Assembly: GCA_030490835.1 (NCBI GenBank)
Contig: CM059971.1
Location: 70,884,224-70,948,223, forward strand
Direction: 5' to 3'
DNA from: Annona cherimola
Lineage: Eukaryota > Streptophyta > Magnoliopsida > Magnoliales > Annonaceae
DNA: 64,000 nucleotides
Shown here: positions 22,761 to 32,970 of the stretch, piece by piece
Layout of the letters: every line of letters starts with the position of its first letter
Numbering within the stretch: the stretch's first letter is position 1
The notes under the pieces: generated by a model
The model's database searches: none
The model's input: only the letters and a program-made list of their open reading frames with translations
Told to the model about the DNA's origin: nothing
Program-made: the position numbers and the translations under genes

Positions 22761-23660
22761 CGTAAATGAGGAAACATCTACAATGAGTTGTTCATCAAAT
22801 GAAGATAATAAGGCAGCCAATTGTGCTCGAATATGCTGTATGATAAGGATTGATGAAGAAAACAATATGATCTGCCTCACTGCAACTAAAGTTGTAGATG
22901 GACAAACCATATTAACAAATTACACAAGTAGTGAAGAGGTATGTCTTAAAGCAAAGGTCAGTAATATATATTTCATGGACAGTGGTTGCTCGAGATATAT
23001 GACAGGAGAAAGAGAACTCTTCCACAATATCAAACCATGTAGTGTAGGAACTGTTGCATTTGGAAACAATGAAAAAGGTAAAAAAATGTTTATGGTATTT
23101 CAAATGCATATATTGAGGATGTGCTATTTATTGAAGGACTCAAACATAATCCAATGAGCATTAGTCAATTGTGTGACAAAGACTACAAAGTTTTGTTTGA
23201 ATTTTTCATATGCAATATTTTTTATGAAGACCCCATAGTTTTTAGTGGTAAAAGACATAAAAATATATATTTAGTTTTCCTTGATGAATTTGATGGACAA
23301 TATCTTATGGCTATTGACAACGATCCATTGATATAATATAAAAGACTTGGACACATAAATATGTCAAACATTAAGACCCTGTGGAAAAAGAGCCCAATAG
23401 AAGGATTACCGAAGCTTAAATATGACAGCGATAAAAGTTGCAAAGCATGTCAACTATCCAAGCAGCCTAACATGTCATTTTCTTCAAAAAGGAATTCATC
23501 ATATATTTTCTGTACCAAAGACTCCCCAACAAAATGGGATAGTTGAAAGGAAAAATAGAACAATACAAGAGATGACTAGAACTATACTAAATGAAAGTAA
23601 GTTATCCAAGAAATTTTGGAGAGAAGCTGTAAGTACAACATGTATGTGCTAAATCGAGTT
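22756..23660 (+). pseudogene. Copia protease and integrase N-terminal remnant, integrase core deleted
   Basis: A DSG protease active-site motif lies near 22978 and is followed by the gag-pre-integrase/zinc region (H and C-x2-C pattern, about 23340..23480). From there the sequence jumps within a few codons, with a frame change near 23490, to the TPQQNG region that normally lies after the second catalytic Asp. The stretch with the first two acidic residues of the DDE triad, normally well over 100 codons, is missing. Frameshifts occur near 23150 and 23490. Confidence 0.8.
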
Positions 23661-23979
23661 ATCATAAGAGCAATATTGAAAAAGACTCCATATGAATTAT
23701 AAAAATATAAAAAACCAAATATTTCATACATCTATACTTTTTGTTGTATTTTCTATGTACTGAATAATGGAAAAATAAACTTAGAAAAATTAGATACCAA
23801 AAGTGATGAGACAATATTTCTTGAACATTCATCAAATAGTAAAGCATACAGAGTTTTTAACAAAAGAAATCAAGTAATAAAAGAATCAATACATGTTGTA
23901 TTTGATGAATTTAATCTGAATTCTAAAAAAAAGGATGAGCTAAGTGATGCAGATGACATGTCAAAGAATTCTGAAAGGC

Positions 23980-25260
23980 ACACATGGAAAGGCAAGGAGA
24001 ATTGGAAACAAAGCAAGAGCAATCTCCGGACAAAAAGGTAAGTGAAGGTAATGATTCTTACAAATATTTACAGGATTTAAAATTCAAAAATGATCATCCA
24101 ATTGAGAAAGTAATCGGTAACATATATGAAAGAGTAAGAACAAGAGGATCTAGACATAATATATGTATAGATTTTGCTTCTGTATCTAAAATAGAGCCAA
24201 ATTCAATTTATCAAGATCTTAATGACGAAAATTGGTTTCTAGCAATACAAGAAGAGCTAAATCAATTTGAAAGGAACTAAATATGACACCTAGTTCCTAG
24301 ACCCAAAAATGCATGGTTATTGGTACTAAATGGATTTTCAGGAACAAATTAGACAAAAGTGGACTTGTGGTGAGGAACAAAGTTAGGCTTGTGGCCAAAG
24401 GGTATTCATAAGAAGAAGGAATTGATTTTGAAGAATCGTACGCTCCAGTAGTTAGATTAGAAGTCATAAGCATTCTACTAGCTTTTTCATCTCATATGGA
24501 TTTCAAACTATTTCAAATGGATATAAAAATTTATTTTTGAATGGATTCCTAAATGAGGAGATATATGTTAAACAACCTCCTAGTTTTGAAGAAAAAGATC
24601 AATCCAAATTTGTTTTTAAGTTAACTAAAGCGTTGTATGGATTAAAATAAGCTCCAAGAGCATGATATGAGAGATTAAACAAATTTTTATTGATCATGAT
24701 TTTCAAAGATGAAAGGTTGACACCACATTATTTACCAAGTATAAAGAAAAAGATATATTAATTGTTTAAATTTATGTAGATGATATTATGGGTGTGTTTG
24801 TTTGGGGCCAAAATATGTCAATTAAAACTTTTCAACCCAAAACTTTTCACTCTCCATAACTACTATATTTTTTAATTATTTTTTTACATTTTTCTATACG
24901 AACTATCCTACTTTTCAATTATTTTTACACAATTACCCATACAACTAACCTATCTATTTTAATTTTATTCTCTTTACTCCTCATCATTACCCCTATTATA
25001 TTATATCATTTTCTATCAATTTGACGACTTCTACCCCCAAAACTTTTCATCAAAAGTTTTACCTCCAACCAAACACACCCTATATTTAGTGTCACTAATG
25101 AAACTCTATGTCAAGAATTTTCTAAGCTCATGCAAAATGAATTTGAGATGAGCATGATGGGCGAACTAAACTTCTTCCTTGGACTGTAAAATAAGCAACT
25201 AAGTAAAGATATCTTTATAAATCAATCCAAATATGTCAAAGAAATGTTCGAGAAGTTTGG
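23980..25260 (+). pseudogene. Copia reverse transcriptase remnant, split by a MITE
   Basis: The linker and N-terminal reverse transcriptase region (about 24090..24540) shows the W-LV-RP and K-W-F-R-N-K-type blocks and the V-A-K-G-Y box, with stops and frame changes. The catalytic Y-V-D-D box at about 24775..24785 is interrupted directly afterwards by the 291-bp MITE. The remaining palm/thumb region resumes at 25084. Not functional. Confidence 0.85.
24787..25083. mobile_element. Tourist-like MITE, 291 bp, nested in the Copia element
   Basis: The element is 24790..25080, with termini GGGTGTGTTTGTTTGG and CCAACCAAACACACCC and target duplications TAT at 24787..24789 and 25081..25083. It is the same length and closely similar to the copy at 38155..38445 and is related to 50274..50555 in the other orientation. 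A 3-bp duplication and G-rich termini fit the PIF/Harbinger (Tourist) group. Confidence 0.9.
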
Positions 25261-25290
25261 AATGTAAAACAACAAAGGAGAAATACACCT

Positions 25291-26106
25291 ATGAGCTCAA
25301 CCATCAAAATTTACATTGATGAAAAATGTAAAATAGTTGAACAAAAGTATAGAAGCATGATAAGATCTTTGTTATATTTGACCGCATCCAAACCAGACAT
25401 TTTGTTCAGTATTTGCATGTGTTTTAGATTTCAATCATGTCCCGAAGAATCACATTTAGTTGCTATAAAAAGAATTGTTAGGTACTTGATTAATACTACT
25501 AATCTAGGGCTATGGTATCCTAAGGGATTAACATTCGATCTAATTGGCTACTTGGATGCAGATTTTACCAGTTACAAGGTAGATAGAAAAAGCACTAGTG
25601 AGACATGCCAATTCCTTGGAAACATGATCTCATAGTTCTCAAGAAAATAAACAAGTGTTGTTTTATCTACTGCGGAAGCCGAATACATTGCCGTCGGAAG
25701 CTATTGTGACCAACTGCTTTGGATGAAACAACAACTTAAAGATTATAAAATTGAATACAAAGATATACCATGCGGAAGCCAAATACATTGCCGCTGGGAG
25801 CTGTTGTGCCTAACTGCTTTGGATGAAGTAACAACTTAAAGATTATGGGATTGAATACAAAGATATATCAATTAGATGTGACAATACAAGTGCAATAGGC
25901 TTAATTAAAAATCCCATACTGCACTCTAGAACCAAACACATAGATGTGAAACATCATTTTATTAAAGAACATATTGAAAACTATAATATTTGTCTAGAAT
26001 ATGTTAAAACAGAAGATCAAATTGCTGATATTTTTACAAAACTATTGGCAAAGAAATCATTTTATAAAATTAGAAATGATATGGGTATGATTGATCTTGA
26101 TTCATA
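25291..26106 (+). pseudogene. Copia RNase H remnant with 100-bp tandem duplication
   Basis: The C-terminal reverse transcriptase and RNase H region retains the Y-R-S-M-I-R-S-L-L-Y-L box, the D-A-D-F and D-R-K-S-T-S boxes, the A-E-A-E-Y box and the terminal H-I-D-V-K-H-H-F-I box. A 100-bp direct duplication (25671..25770 and 25771..25870) shifts the frame. A stop replaces a codon near 25633. Confidence 0.82.
25671..25870 (+). repeat. Exact-length 100-bp tandem duplication
   Basis: Both copies begin TGCGGAAGCC and run through ACTGCTTTGGATGAA, ACAACTTAAAGATTAT and GAATACAAAGATATA. They differ at about ten positions. Since 100 is not a multiple of 3, it disrupts the RNase H frame. Confidence 0.9.
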
Positions 26107-26339
26107 AAATGGTAATATCTCCGTGAAATCTATGTTATTAAAAAGGGGGGGTAGAAAATAGAATGCATATTTTGAACTTGGGTCGGAGGAGCCAAGTCAA
26201 CTCCACTCATCTTGAGTCGACGGTTCGGCTGCCTACAAAAAGGCGTGAATCCTTCCTCTTTCCCTCATTTCTCTCCACCTGCATTTGAAATCCCATCACA
26301 AGAAAATCATTCTCTTCTCCTAAATCTCCATACCCATCT

Positions 26340-27710
26340 AAAGAATCCATCAACCTCAGAATCCATGGCACCTAAGGTCATCTCAAAACCGTCCAAACTT
26401 CCTGTTTCAAGAACTTCTAAATCAAATAAGGGGGAGGACGTGCCTCGTCAGCAACGAACGCTGCCAAAATAAGCCCAGGAAGAGGATACAACCTCCACGG
26501 TCGTCGCATTCGTTTCAAGAAGGTAACCCCTTGATCTTGGCACCTAGAGAAGGAGAAAATTTTGAATCTAGTGACCGTAGTGAGACTGGTGGAACGAAAA
26601 AGGGTACCCCCACTCAAAGGTGGCAAGTTCTCAAATGTCAACTGACTACTTTAGGATTGAACGTCAACACGGTTGGCTCTACAGACACTTTTATGAGAGG
26701 AAGATATTCTTACCAAAAATAATAGATTTCAAATTTTTGCATGAATATGAGTTTGGAATTGAAGAATTGTTGGATTACCAAGGATGGATCGGACTGTTGA
26801 AAGAGGACGACAAGATATTCCCTGACTTGACTAGGTTGTTCTACTATCTATGGGATCAGGAGTATTTGAACACCTATGTGAAAGGAGTGGAAATAAATTC
26901 GGGACTTGGATATAGTATCAGTAAAAGAAATGCAATTAACTGAGTGATAAATATTTTAGGAGTGCCTCGTATTGACGAATCACTTCCAGCCAGCTTGACC
27001 CTTCCTTAGATGTATAATCAGCTAATAAACAGTAACAAATATCATCTAGGTATCAAGTTTTTGCATTATATGGATCTATCTCCATGACTGAGGGTACTAC
27101 AGCTACTCATAGCTCATTGCATCTATCCAAAAGGAAGAGGCCAGAGTTAACTCAATCCTTAAGAAGCCAAAATTTTATGGAAAATGGTCAATCGGGTCAA
27201 AGTCAGTCTTCTAAGACTATTTCTAGAGGCCCTAGAACTGAAAAAGGAGAACCCAAGGGGTGTATTACCGTATGGCACATGGATCACAAAGATTTTGACA
27301 CATTATCATGTTGATTTGAGTGAAGAGCCCTATAAGGTGCTAAAACACACTAATGTCATCAACCGTGCCTTGTTGACCTGCATGAAGATCGACCTAGAGG
27401 CATGTCAAGCCGATCGATTATGGGAACGAATGGAAAATGAGTTTCACGATGCTCCCGCTCAACAAGAAGCGGATGAAGCTCACCCTTAGGGGGAGGATCT
27501 ACCCCATCATGATCCAAATTCATCTCCACCTCTCACTCCTCCAGCTCCCGCTTCGCCTGAATCCCACAGATCTTGCTCGCCTCACGAGTCACGAGCAACT
27601 GATCATTTTGCCCGTTCCCCAAATCAACCATCCACCTTCAAGGCCATTCTTGAATACTTACAAGCCATGGAGAGTGGCATTTCCTAGGAATTAGGAGTCA
27701 TCAATATTTC
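26340..27710 (+). pseudogene. Accessory open region between pol and 3' LTR (plant transposon-associated domain)
   Basis: The longest pieces are 26212..26472, 26620..26943 and 27184..27489, in differing frames separated by single stops or shifts. The middle piece has an R-H-F-Y-E-R start, a G-I-E-E-L-L-D-Y-Q-G-W block, an L-T-R-L-F-Y-Y-L block and a V-K-G-V-E-I block. The next piece has a V-L-P-Y-G-T-W-I-T-K-I block. This order resembles the putative plant transposon protein domain found in plant retroelements (recognised from memory, not searched). A Pro/Ser-rich tail follows to about 27700. It lies inside the LTRs, so it belongs to the element rather than to the host. Its function is unknown. 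Confidence 0.55.
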
Positions 27711-28285
27711 CTTAATGGAAATGCATGGTCGGCAAGACAAGTTAGATCAAGAATTGACTGCCATTAAATATCAACTTGCCTCTGGTAATCACCGTGGCCA
27801 ACCTATTCCTAGTTTACTCGATTTTGATCTCTATTAGGGCGAATCGGTCCAAGCCGAACCTACTGTTCACACTCCGTCATCTCCATTTTCTTCAGCCTAC
27901 ACCCGTCCCATTCCTCCATCTCACCCACTTTCTTACCATATTTCCACCTTTGCGTTTCACAAATCTCACCTCCCATACATTCTTTTTTTTATGTTTGACA
28001 GAGAGAGAGAGAGAGGCAATAGGGGCATAGATCATTTTAGCTTATGGGTAGATTGTATACATTGCAATTGTATTCTGAATCATTTTCTGTATATCCATGA
28101 CTTGAATTGAATGAAATCCTTATTTTGAAATGCTGAGTGACTAAGAATTTGAATGAAATTTGTTATCTTGATGAAATGTTATAAGACTTGACAATAGAAT
28201 CAAATGCAAAGTGATAACTGATATGAAATATTTCTTAAATGATAAAAATGAAAGGTTTATCTCAAATTGATTTTTTCAATCATTA

Positions 28286-28298
28286 AAAAGGTGGAGAT
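28286..28298 (+). other. Polypurine tract
   Basis: AAAAGGTGGAGAT lies directly before the 3' LTR and is the expected second-strand primer site. One T interrupts the purine run. Confidence 0.75.
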
Positions 28299-29856
28299 TG
28301 TTGTAAACATGTGGCAAATTAAGCACAATCCATGTTTTGATGATTAACAACTCAATTTGAGAATTATCAAATTACTAATATGATGATTTAGTGATTTCAA
28401 GATTTAAATATCCAAAGTTCAAGTGATTGGTAGGACAATTCGCATGTCAAGTCGACTCAAGCATCAATTATGGTGAAGTTGATACCGAAGTTGACTTCAG
28501 CATCGACTTCAGGGCTCAAATTTTCGACAGCGCTGAAATCTGGACATTTGAGCAATGAAGTCGCAACCGAAGTTGACTTCGCTTGAGACTTAGGTGAAGT
28601 TTCAACATTAAGTCGACTCTACTTGCGACTCGGAACATCTTCAGAGATAAGAGTTGAAGCTGAATTGTCAAGTCGCATTTCAAGTCGACCTCATCATACG
28701 ACTTGGGTGAAGTCACACCTGAAGTCGACTCAAATTCTCAACTTGAGTGGAATTAAGAATCAAGATATTCCTAAACTTTTCATTTAGAAAGATAAAGTCC
28801 AAATGACAACTTAAGTCAATATTACATAAAGTTTTTATCAAATGATCAAGAAATATTGAACATGCTCAAATATCATCAAGAATGAATGGAACTAAGGCTC
28901 AAAATGAAGATTCGTATGCATGAAATATGGAAAGCAAGGAAAGACAAATAATCAAAGAAGATCTCATTGAGTCAAAGCTCCAAGAAATCAGATAGCAGAT
29001 GAAGTCGTATCCGAAGTCGACTCCACCCGCAACTTGAGTCAAGTCTGAAGACCAAGTCGACTTAAGTCTGGAACTTAACTGAAGAGGCAGAAAACTGAAG
29101 TAGCATCTGAAGTCAACTCCAGTCAGCGACTTGAATGAAGTCACATCCCAAGTCAACTCTAAGTGCGACTTGCATCACAACGGTCGAAAAAATTTAAACG
29201 TCGGCGCATTAAATGCGCACCACCTACCTCCAAACGTTCGAATTTACTCTCCCTTATTTAAGACACTTCTAAAGAACGAGAGAGGGAAGAGAGAAAAACA
29301 TTGATTTAGTTCAACCTCTTCATTCTCTAGCATTTATGTGATCTAAGAGAAAGTCTTCAAGAAGAACTCAGTGACAAGCTGCTAAGTGATGAACTGCTCC
29401 ATCATCAACTTCTTCTACAAGTTCTTCTCTGTGCAAGGATTTGTCTCTACACAACTGTAAAGTATAGTGTATTTCTCTACTTTAATCGTTTATGTTCCAC
29501 TTGGTTTAGTATTATAAACTAAAACTAAGTGAGGCAAACTAGCGTGTTATTGGAGTGTAACTTATCACTTACTTGTGCTAAGTTTGTATAAGGCCTCCTA
29601 GAGCTAAATCTAGAAGAGAACAAGGGTTTTGCTGGATTGTTATCCTGTTTAGTGGAACTCAAGACACTAAGGTGTGTTTTTGGAGGTGTAGAGTAGGGAG
29701 GGTTGTCCCGAACCACTATAATTTCTTAAGTGTATTTTTACTGCTCATATATTTCACGTTTTTCATTCGAGAGAGTTTTTCTAAGTTTGAAAGAATTTTT
29801 CAAGAACCCTGTTCACCCTTCCCTTCTTGGGTTTTGCCATAAATTCGGAACCAACA
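28299..29856 (+). repeat. 3' LTR of the Copia element
   Basis: 1558 bp, TG...CA, collinear with the 5' LTR throughout. Several GTCGAC sites have changed to GTTGAC or GTCAAC, consistent with decay at methylated cytosines. Confidence 0.93.
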
Positions 29857-31508
29857 TATTTAACATCTAAATTGTGCAAAGTATTATTCTTAGGTGCATA
29901 AATGATTCCTTAAATTATCATTATTACATTCTAATGCATTTATAAATAAATCTATGCATTTTTTACAATTTATACACAATTATATATGTTTTTAACCAAG
30001 TATAACTTATCTGAGAATTTGATTAAAATGATTTTTAGTACCATATTAAAATAAATAAATTGTTCCATAAAATCTTCATGAAATAATATTCAACAAAATG
30101 TAGTTACTTGAGATTTCAAAAAAATAAGAATAAGAAGTTTTATGGGATAAATATATATCTATTTTCAAAATTTGTTTACATATTTGAAATGTAGATATGG
30201 AAGACTTTAAAATATAAGACTAAATGTTATTTATTTCATATTCCTTTATGAAAATAATTAAAATAGACATGTATATTTTTTTCTTGGAGGCCACAAATGT
30301 TGTTTATATCCATCTTTCCTTAAAAAATTACTAAAATGGATATATTTTTCATTTGTTTTAAAAGAACATTTTTTTAATAAAAATGATATGTAAGAGTTGG
30401 AGCATTCACATTTTGTGGTCTGTCACATAAAAAATAAATGAAACAAAAATAACTTTATTTTTAACCCTGTCCAGACCTGCTTTGACCTGCACATGAATTA
30501 ATGCGACAATTTAATATCAAATTCAACCAAAATTAGAATATATAATGTCGAAATTAATATCGGGTATACATGTATCAATAATAATAGGACCATCATCACT
30601 ACAACCATTTTTAATTTATTGTAAAAATTTTCTCTATATAATTATTTTAGAATTTATTGTAGAAATATTCTTTATACAATTATTTTGAATTTATTATAGA
30701 AATATTCTCCATATAAAATTATTTTCAAATTTATTGTAGAATGTTCTCAATATAATTATTTTAAAATTTATGATTTTAAATTATTATATAATTATTTTAA
30801 AATTTACTTTTTAAAATTTATTGTGGAAATGTTCTCTTATTATTATTTTAAAATTGAAAATTTTAAATTTATTGTGGAAACATTCTCTACATAATTATTT
30901 TAAATTTTAAAATTTTAAATTTAGTGTAAAAATATTTTTTATATAATTATCTTAAAATTTATATTCTTAAATTTATTGAAAAAGTTCTCCTTGTAATTAT
31001 TTTTAAGTTTATATTTTGAATTAATTTAAAAAAACAACTCTATTTTTTAAGCTAGCCCGAACCTTATCCGACCTGAACTGGATTTGACGTTACGGAGGGT
31101 TGATACTGAGTTCAACCCAAAACTAAATGTGTCGGGTCAAATTAAGTACCGGGTGTGGGCCGCGTAAAACTGGTGTGGTGTGCACCTCTAGTATAAAAAG
31201 ATGCGGATAGTGGAAAAGTAAATATTTTTGAAATGATAAGCTAATATAATATGATAGAGATGAAGCATGAAAAAATATATCAAAAAATATTTCTCTTGAT
31301 TTCTTTATTTGGCCATTCCAAACCCCAACGTGCAAAATTTTGATATTTTTGAATACTAATCTTTAAAGCTCGGTCCGAACCTACTTTGACCCGGAAAGGA
31401 ATTGTGGCATGGGGTTCGGTGCCGGGTTCTACCTGGACCGGGTCACATACTACCGGCATAGGTACTGGGTCCAAGCGCAGTAAAACCCGCCCGGCTTAGT
31501 CCCCTAGA

Positions 31509-31640
31509 CTCAATACCTTTTCAAGAAAAACACTTTTACATTGCGTGAACTTTTATTTCAAATAGCCAATATTAAGCATTTAAAACAGCAGAACTTTAAT
31601 TTAGTCAATACTTGTTCAAGAAAAACACTTTTCATCGCGT
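31509..31640. repeat. Tandem unit of about 108 bp at the right flank of the hAT-like element
   Basis: TCAATACCTTTTCAAGAAAA with ACACTTTTACATTGCGT, then the GTGAACTTTT...GTCAATAC block, then TTGTTCAAGAAAAACACTTT with TCATCGCGT. The last block repeats the first, and the middle block repeats the left flank at 19648..19714. Confidence 0.65.
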
Positions 31641-32081
31641 CTACCTAATTGTCTTGGGGTCCCCATCAAAAAAAAATATATTATCTTGTGCTTGGAAAAA
31701 AACATTAAAAAGTTTTAATTTATTTGTTGAGTTCGGCTCTTATATAGACTTATACGGTCGGGCAACCGTAAAAAATATCATTTTATTTTATTTTTATTTT
31801 TTAAAATATATGAGTTGGCCCCACTCTAAAATTCGTGGTCCGCATCTACGCCCTTTTGTTTGATTTTTAAAAATCAAAATAAAACACCGAAAAAAATTTT
31901 AAAATTACCAAAGTTTACGGAATTAAAATTTTATGTAGAGCCACAAGTAGAAAAAATTCATAACATACAAAAAATTATGATCACCCGTAATTACCCAATT
32001 TATGGTTGGCTGTATGGGATTATTGGGATCGCTGGCGTTACACTCAAAAGCGCAATTAAGAGTTCAGTCAACATAATTGTT
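31641..32081. other. AT-rich intergenic DNA
   Basis: No gene is seen. It contains a long A/T-rich open frame without domain features. Confidence 0.35.
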
Positions 32082-32082
32082 A

Positions 32083-32127
<45 letters not shown>

Positions 32128-32374
32128 TTATGAGTATTCATACAATACAATCTCAACTTGTATTACAATTAAATTCTGAGACATTCTTACAATTCGCTAA
32201 CAATTATCTACTACTTCTAAACTTTCCTGCCGGTGGACGACTCCCACAAACTTGAGGAGACTTACAACGCCACCACTTCAGAAATGCTGCGGGAAAGATT
32301 TGAACACAGGACCACCTACTTGTGAGGCCATGTCCTGCACCACTAAGCACGACCTCAGTGGCAACATTTTATAT
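32082..32374 (-). mobile_element. tRNA-derived SINE, reverse orientation, with 12-bp target duplication
   Basis: The flanking duplication AACATTTTATAT is at 32082..32093 and 32363..32374. Next to the left copy are a (TA)n run and an oligo(T) run, the tail of a reverse-orientation SINE. On the minus strand the head contains TCGTGCTTAGTGGTGCAGG and CCTGTGTTCAAATCTTTC (box B-like). The ATTCTTACAA and CTGAGACATTCTTAC phrases match the other SINEs in the window. Confidence 0.82.
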
Positions 32375-32970
32375 TTTTAAATATGAAGGCTTTCTGATTT
32401 TTGATTTGAGTTCAATAAAATTAGGCTGTAATGATTAGGCCGTATTAGAATCCAAAAATCGAATTTCATTGCTGTTAAGAGAAGGTCAGGCAAGGGGGGT
32501 ATGTCCTGCTAAAGACCAACATGCTCATTTTACTTTTCGAAAACCTGATGGGTATAGCAAACGTCTTTAGGTCACAAGGGCAGATTCAAGAGCTGCCTCC
32601 AGAATTTGCGCCCACAATACTTCCTAAGGAGATGGATTTTGATTTCATGGCATTCAGTTCCATTCCAGAAACATGGCTTCATAGAATTCACATGTCAGAA
32701 GGAACACTGTTATCACCCCATAAGATGAGAAATACATCTGACTCTAATAAACCCTAATCTTTTCCAATCTTATCATACAAGGGATGATGAAAATAAAAAA
32801 ATGGGGGGGAAAAGAAAACAGAAAGATAAAACCCGCTTAACCGTAAGCAACAAACTCAGCAAAACACATGCACACATATCAAAAAAGCCGACTGGCAGAG
32901 AGACAAGCTCCCTTCAACAGAAAAACCCTCATGAGAAGATGAGGTTGCCTTTTCTTTCTATTCCTTGTGT
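32375..32970 (-). other. Downstream flank and probable 3' UTR of the carboxylesterase gene
   Basis: The last 200 bases before the stop codon (in minus-strand terms, 32970 down to about 32760) are probably 3' UTR. An open frame on + (32521..32757) shows no domain. Confidence 0.4.

Larger units (their letters stand above)
20160..29861 (+). mobile_element. Full-length-structure Copia (Ty1-type) LTR retrotransposon, degraded
   Basis: The element is 20165..29856 (9692 bp), with perfect duplications TATTT at 20160..20164 and 29857..29861. It has LTRs starting TGTTGTAAA and ending ACCAACA, a primer-binding site after the 5' LTR, a polypurine tract before the 3' LTR, and gag, protease, integrase, reverse transcriptase and RNase H remnants in Copia order. 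Many stop codons and frameshifts, a missing integrase core and a nested MITE make it non-functional. An extra region of about 2.2 kb lies between RNase H and the 3' LTR. By eye the two LTRs differ at about one base in nine over the first 190 bases, indicating an old insertion. Confidence 0.95.
19707..31516. mobile_element. hAT-like element carrying a nested Copia element
   Basis: The left end TAGGGGTGCAAGTCGGGTGG starts at 19715. Read inward from the right end near 31506, TAGGGGACTAAGCCGGGCGG matches it closely. The flanks are GTCAATAC (19707..19714) and CTCAATAC (31509..31516), an 8-bp duplication with one mismatch. Removing the Copia insertion leaves about 2.1 kb of AT-rich sequence (19715..20164 and 29862..31508) with GGTCCAGGTCAACCCGG-type subterminal motifs and no transposase. 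A second terminus-like motif (GTGTGCACCTCTA) at about 31180..31192 may mark another hAT fragment inside it. Confidence 0.6.
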
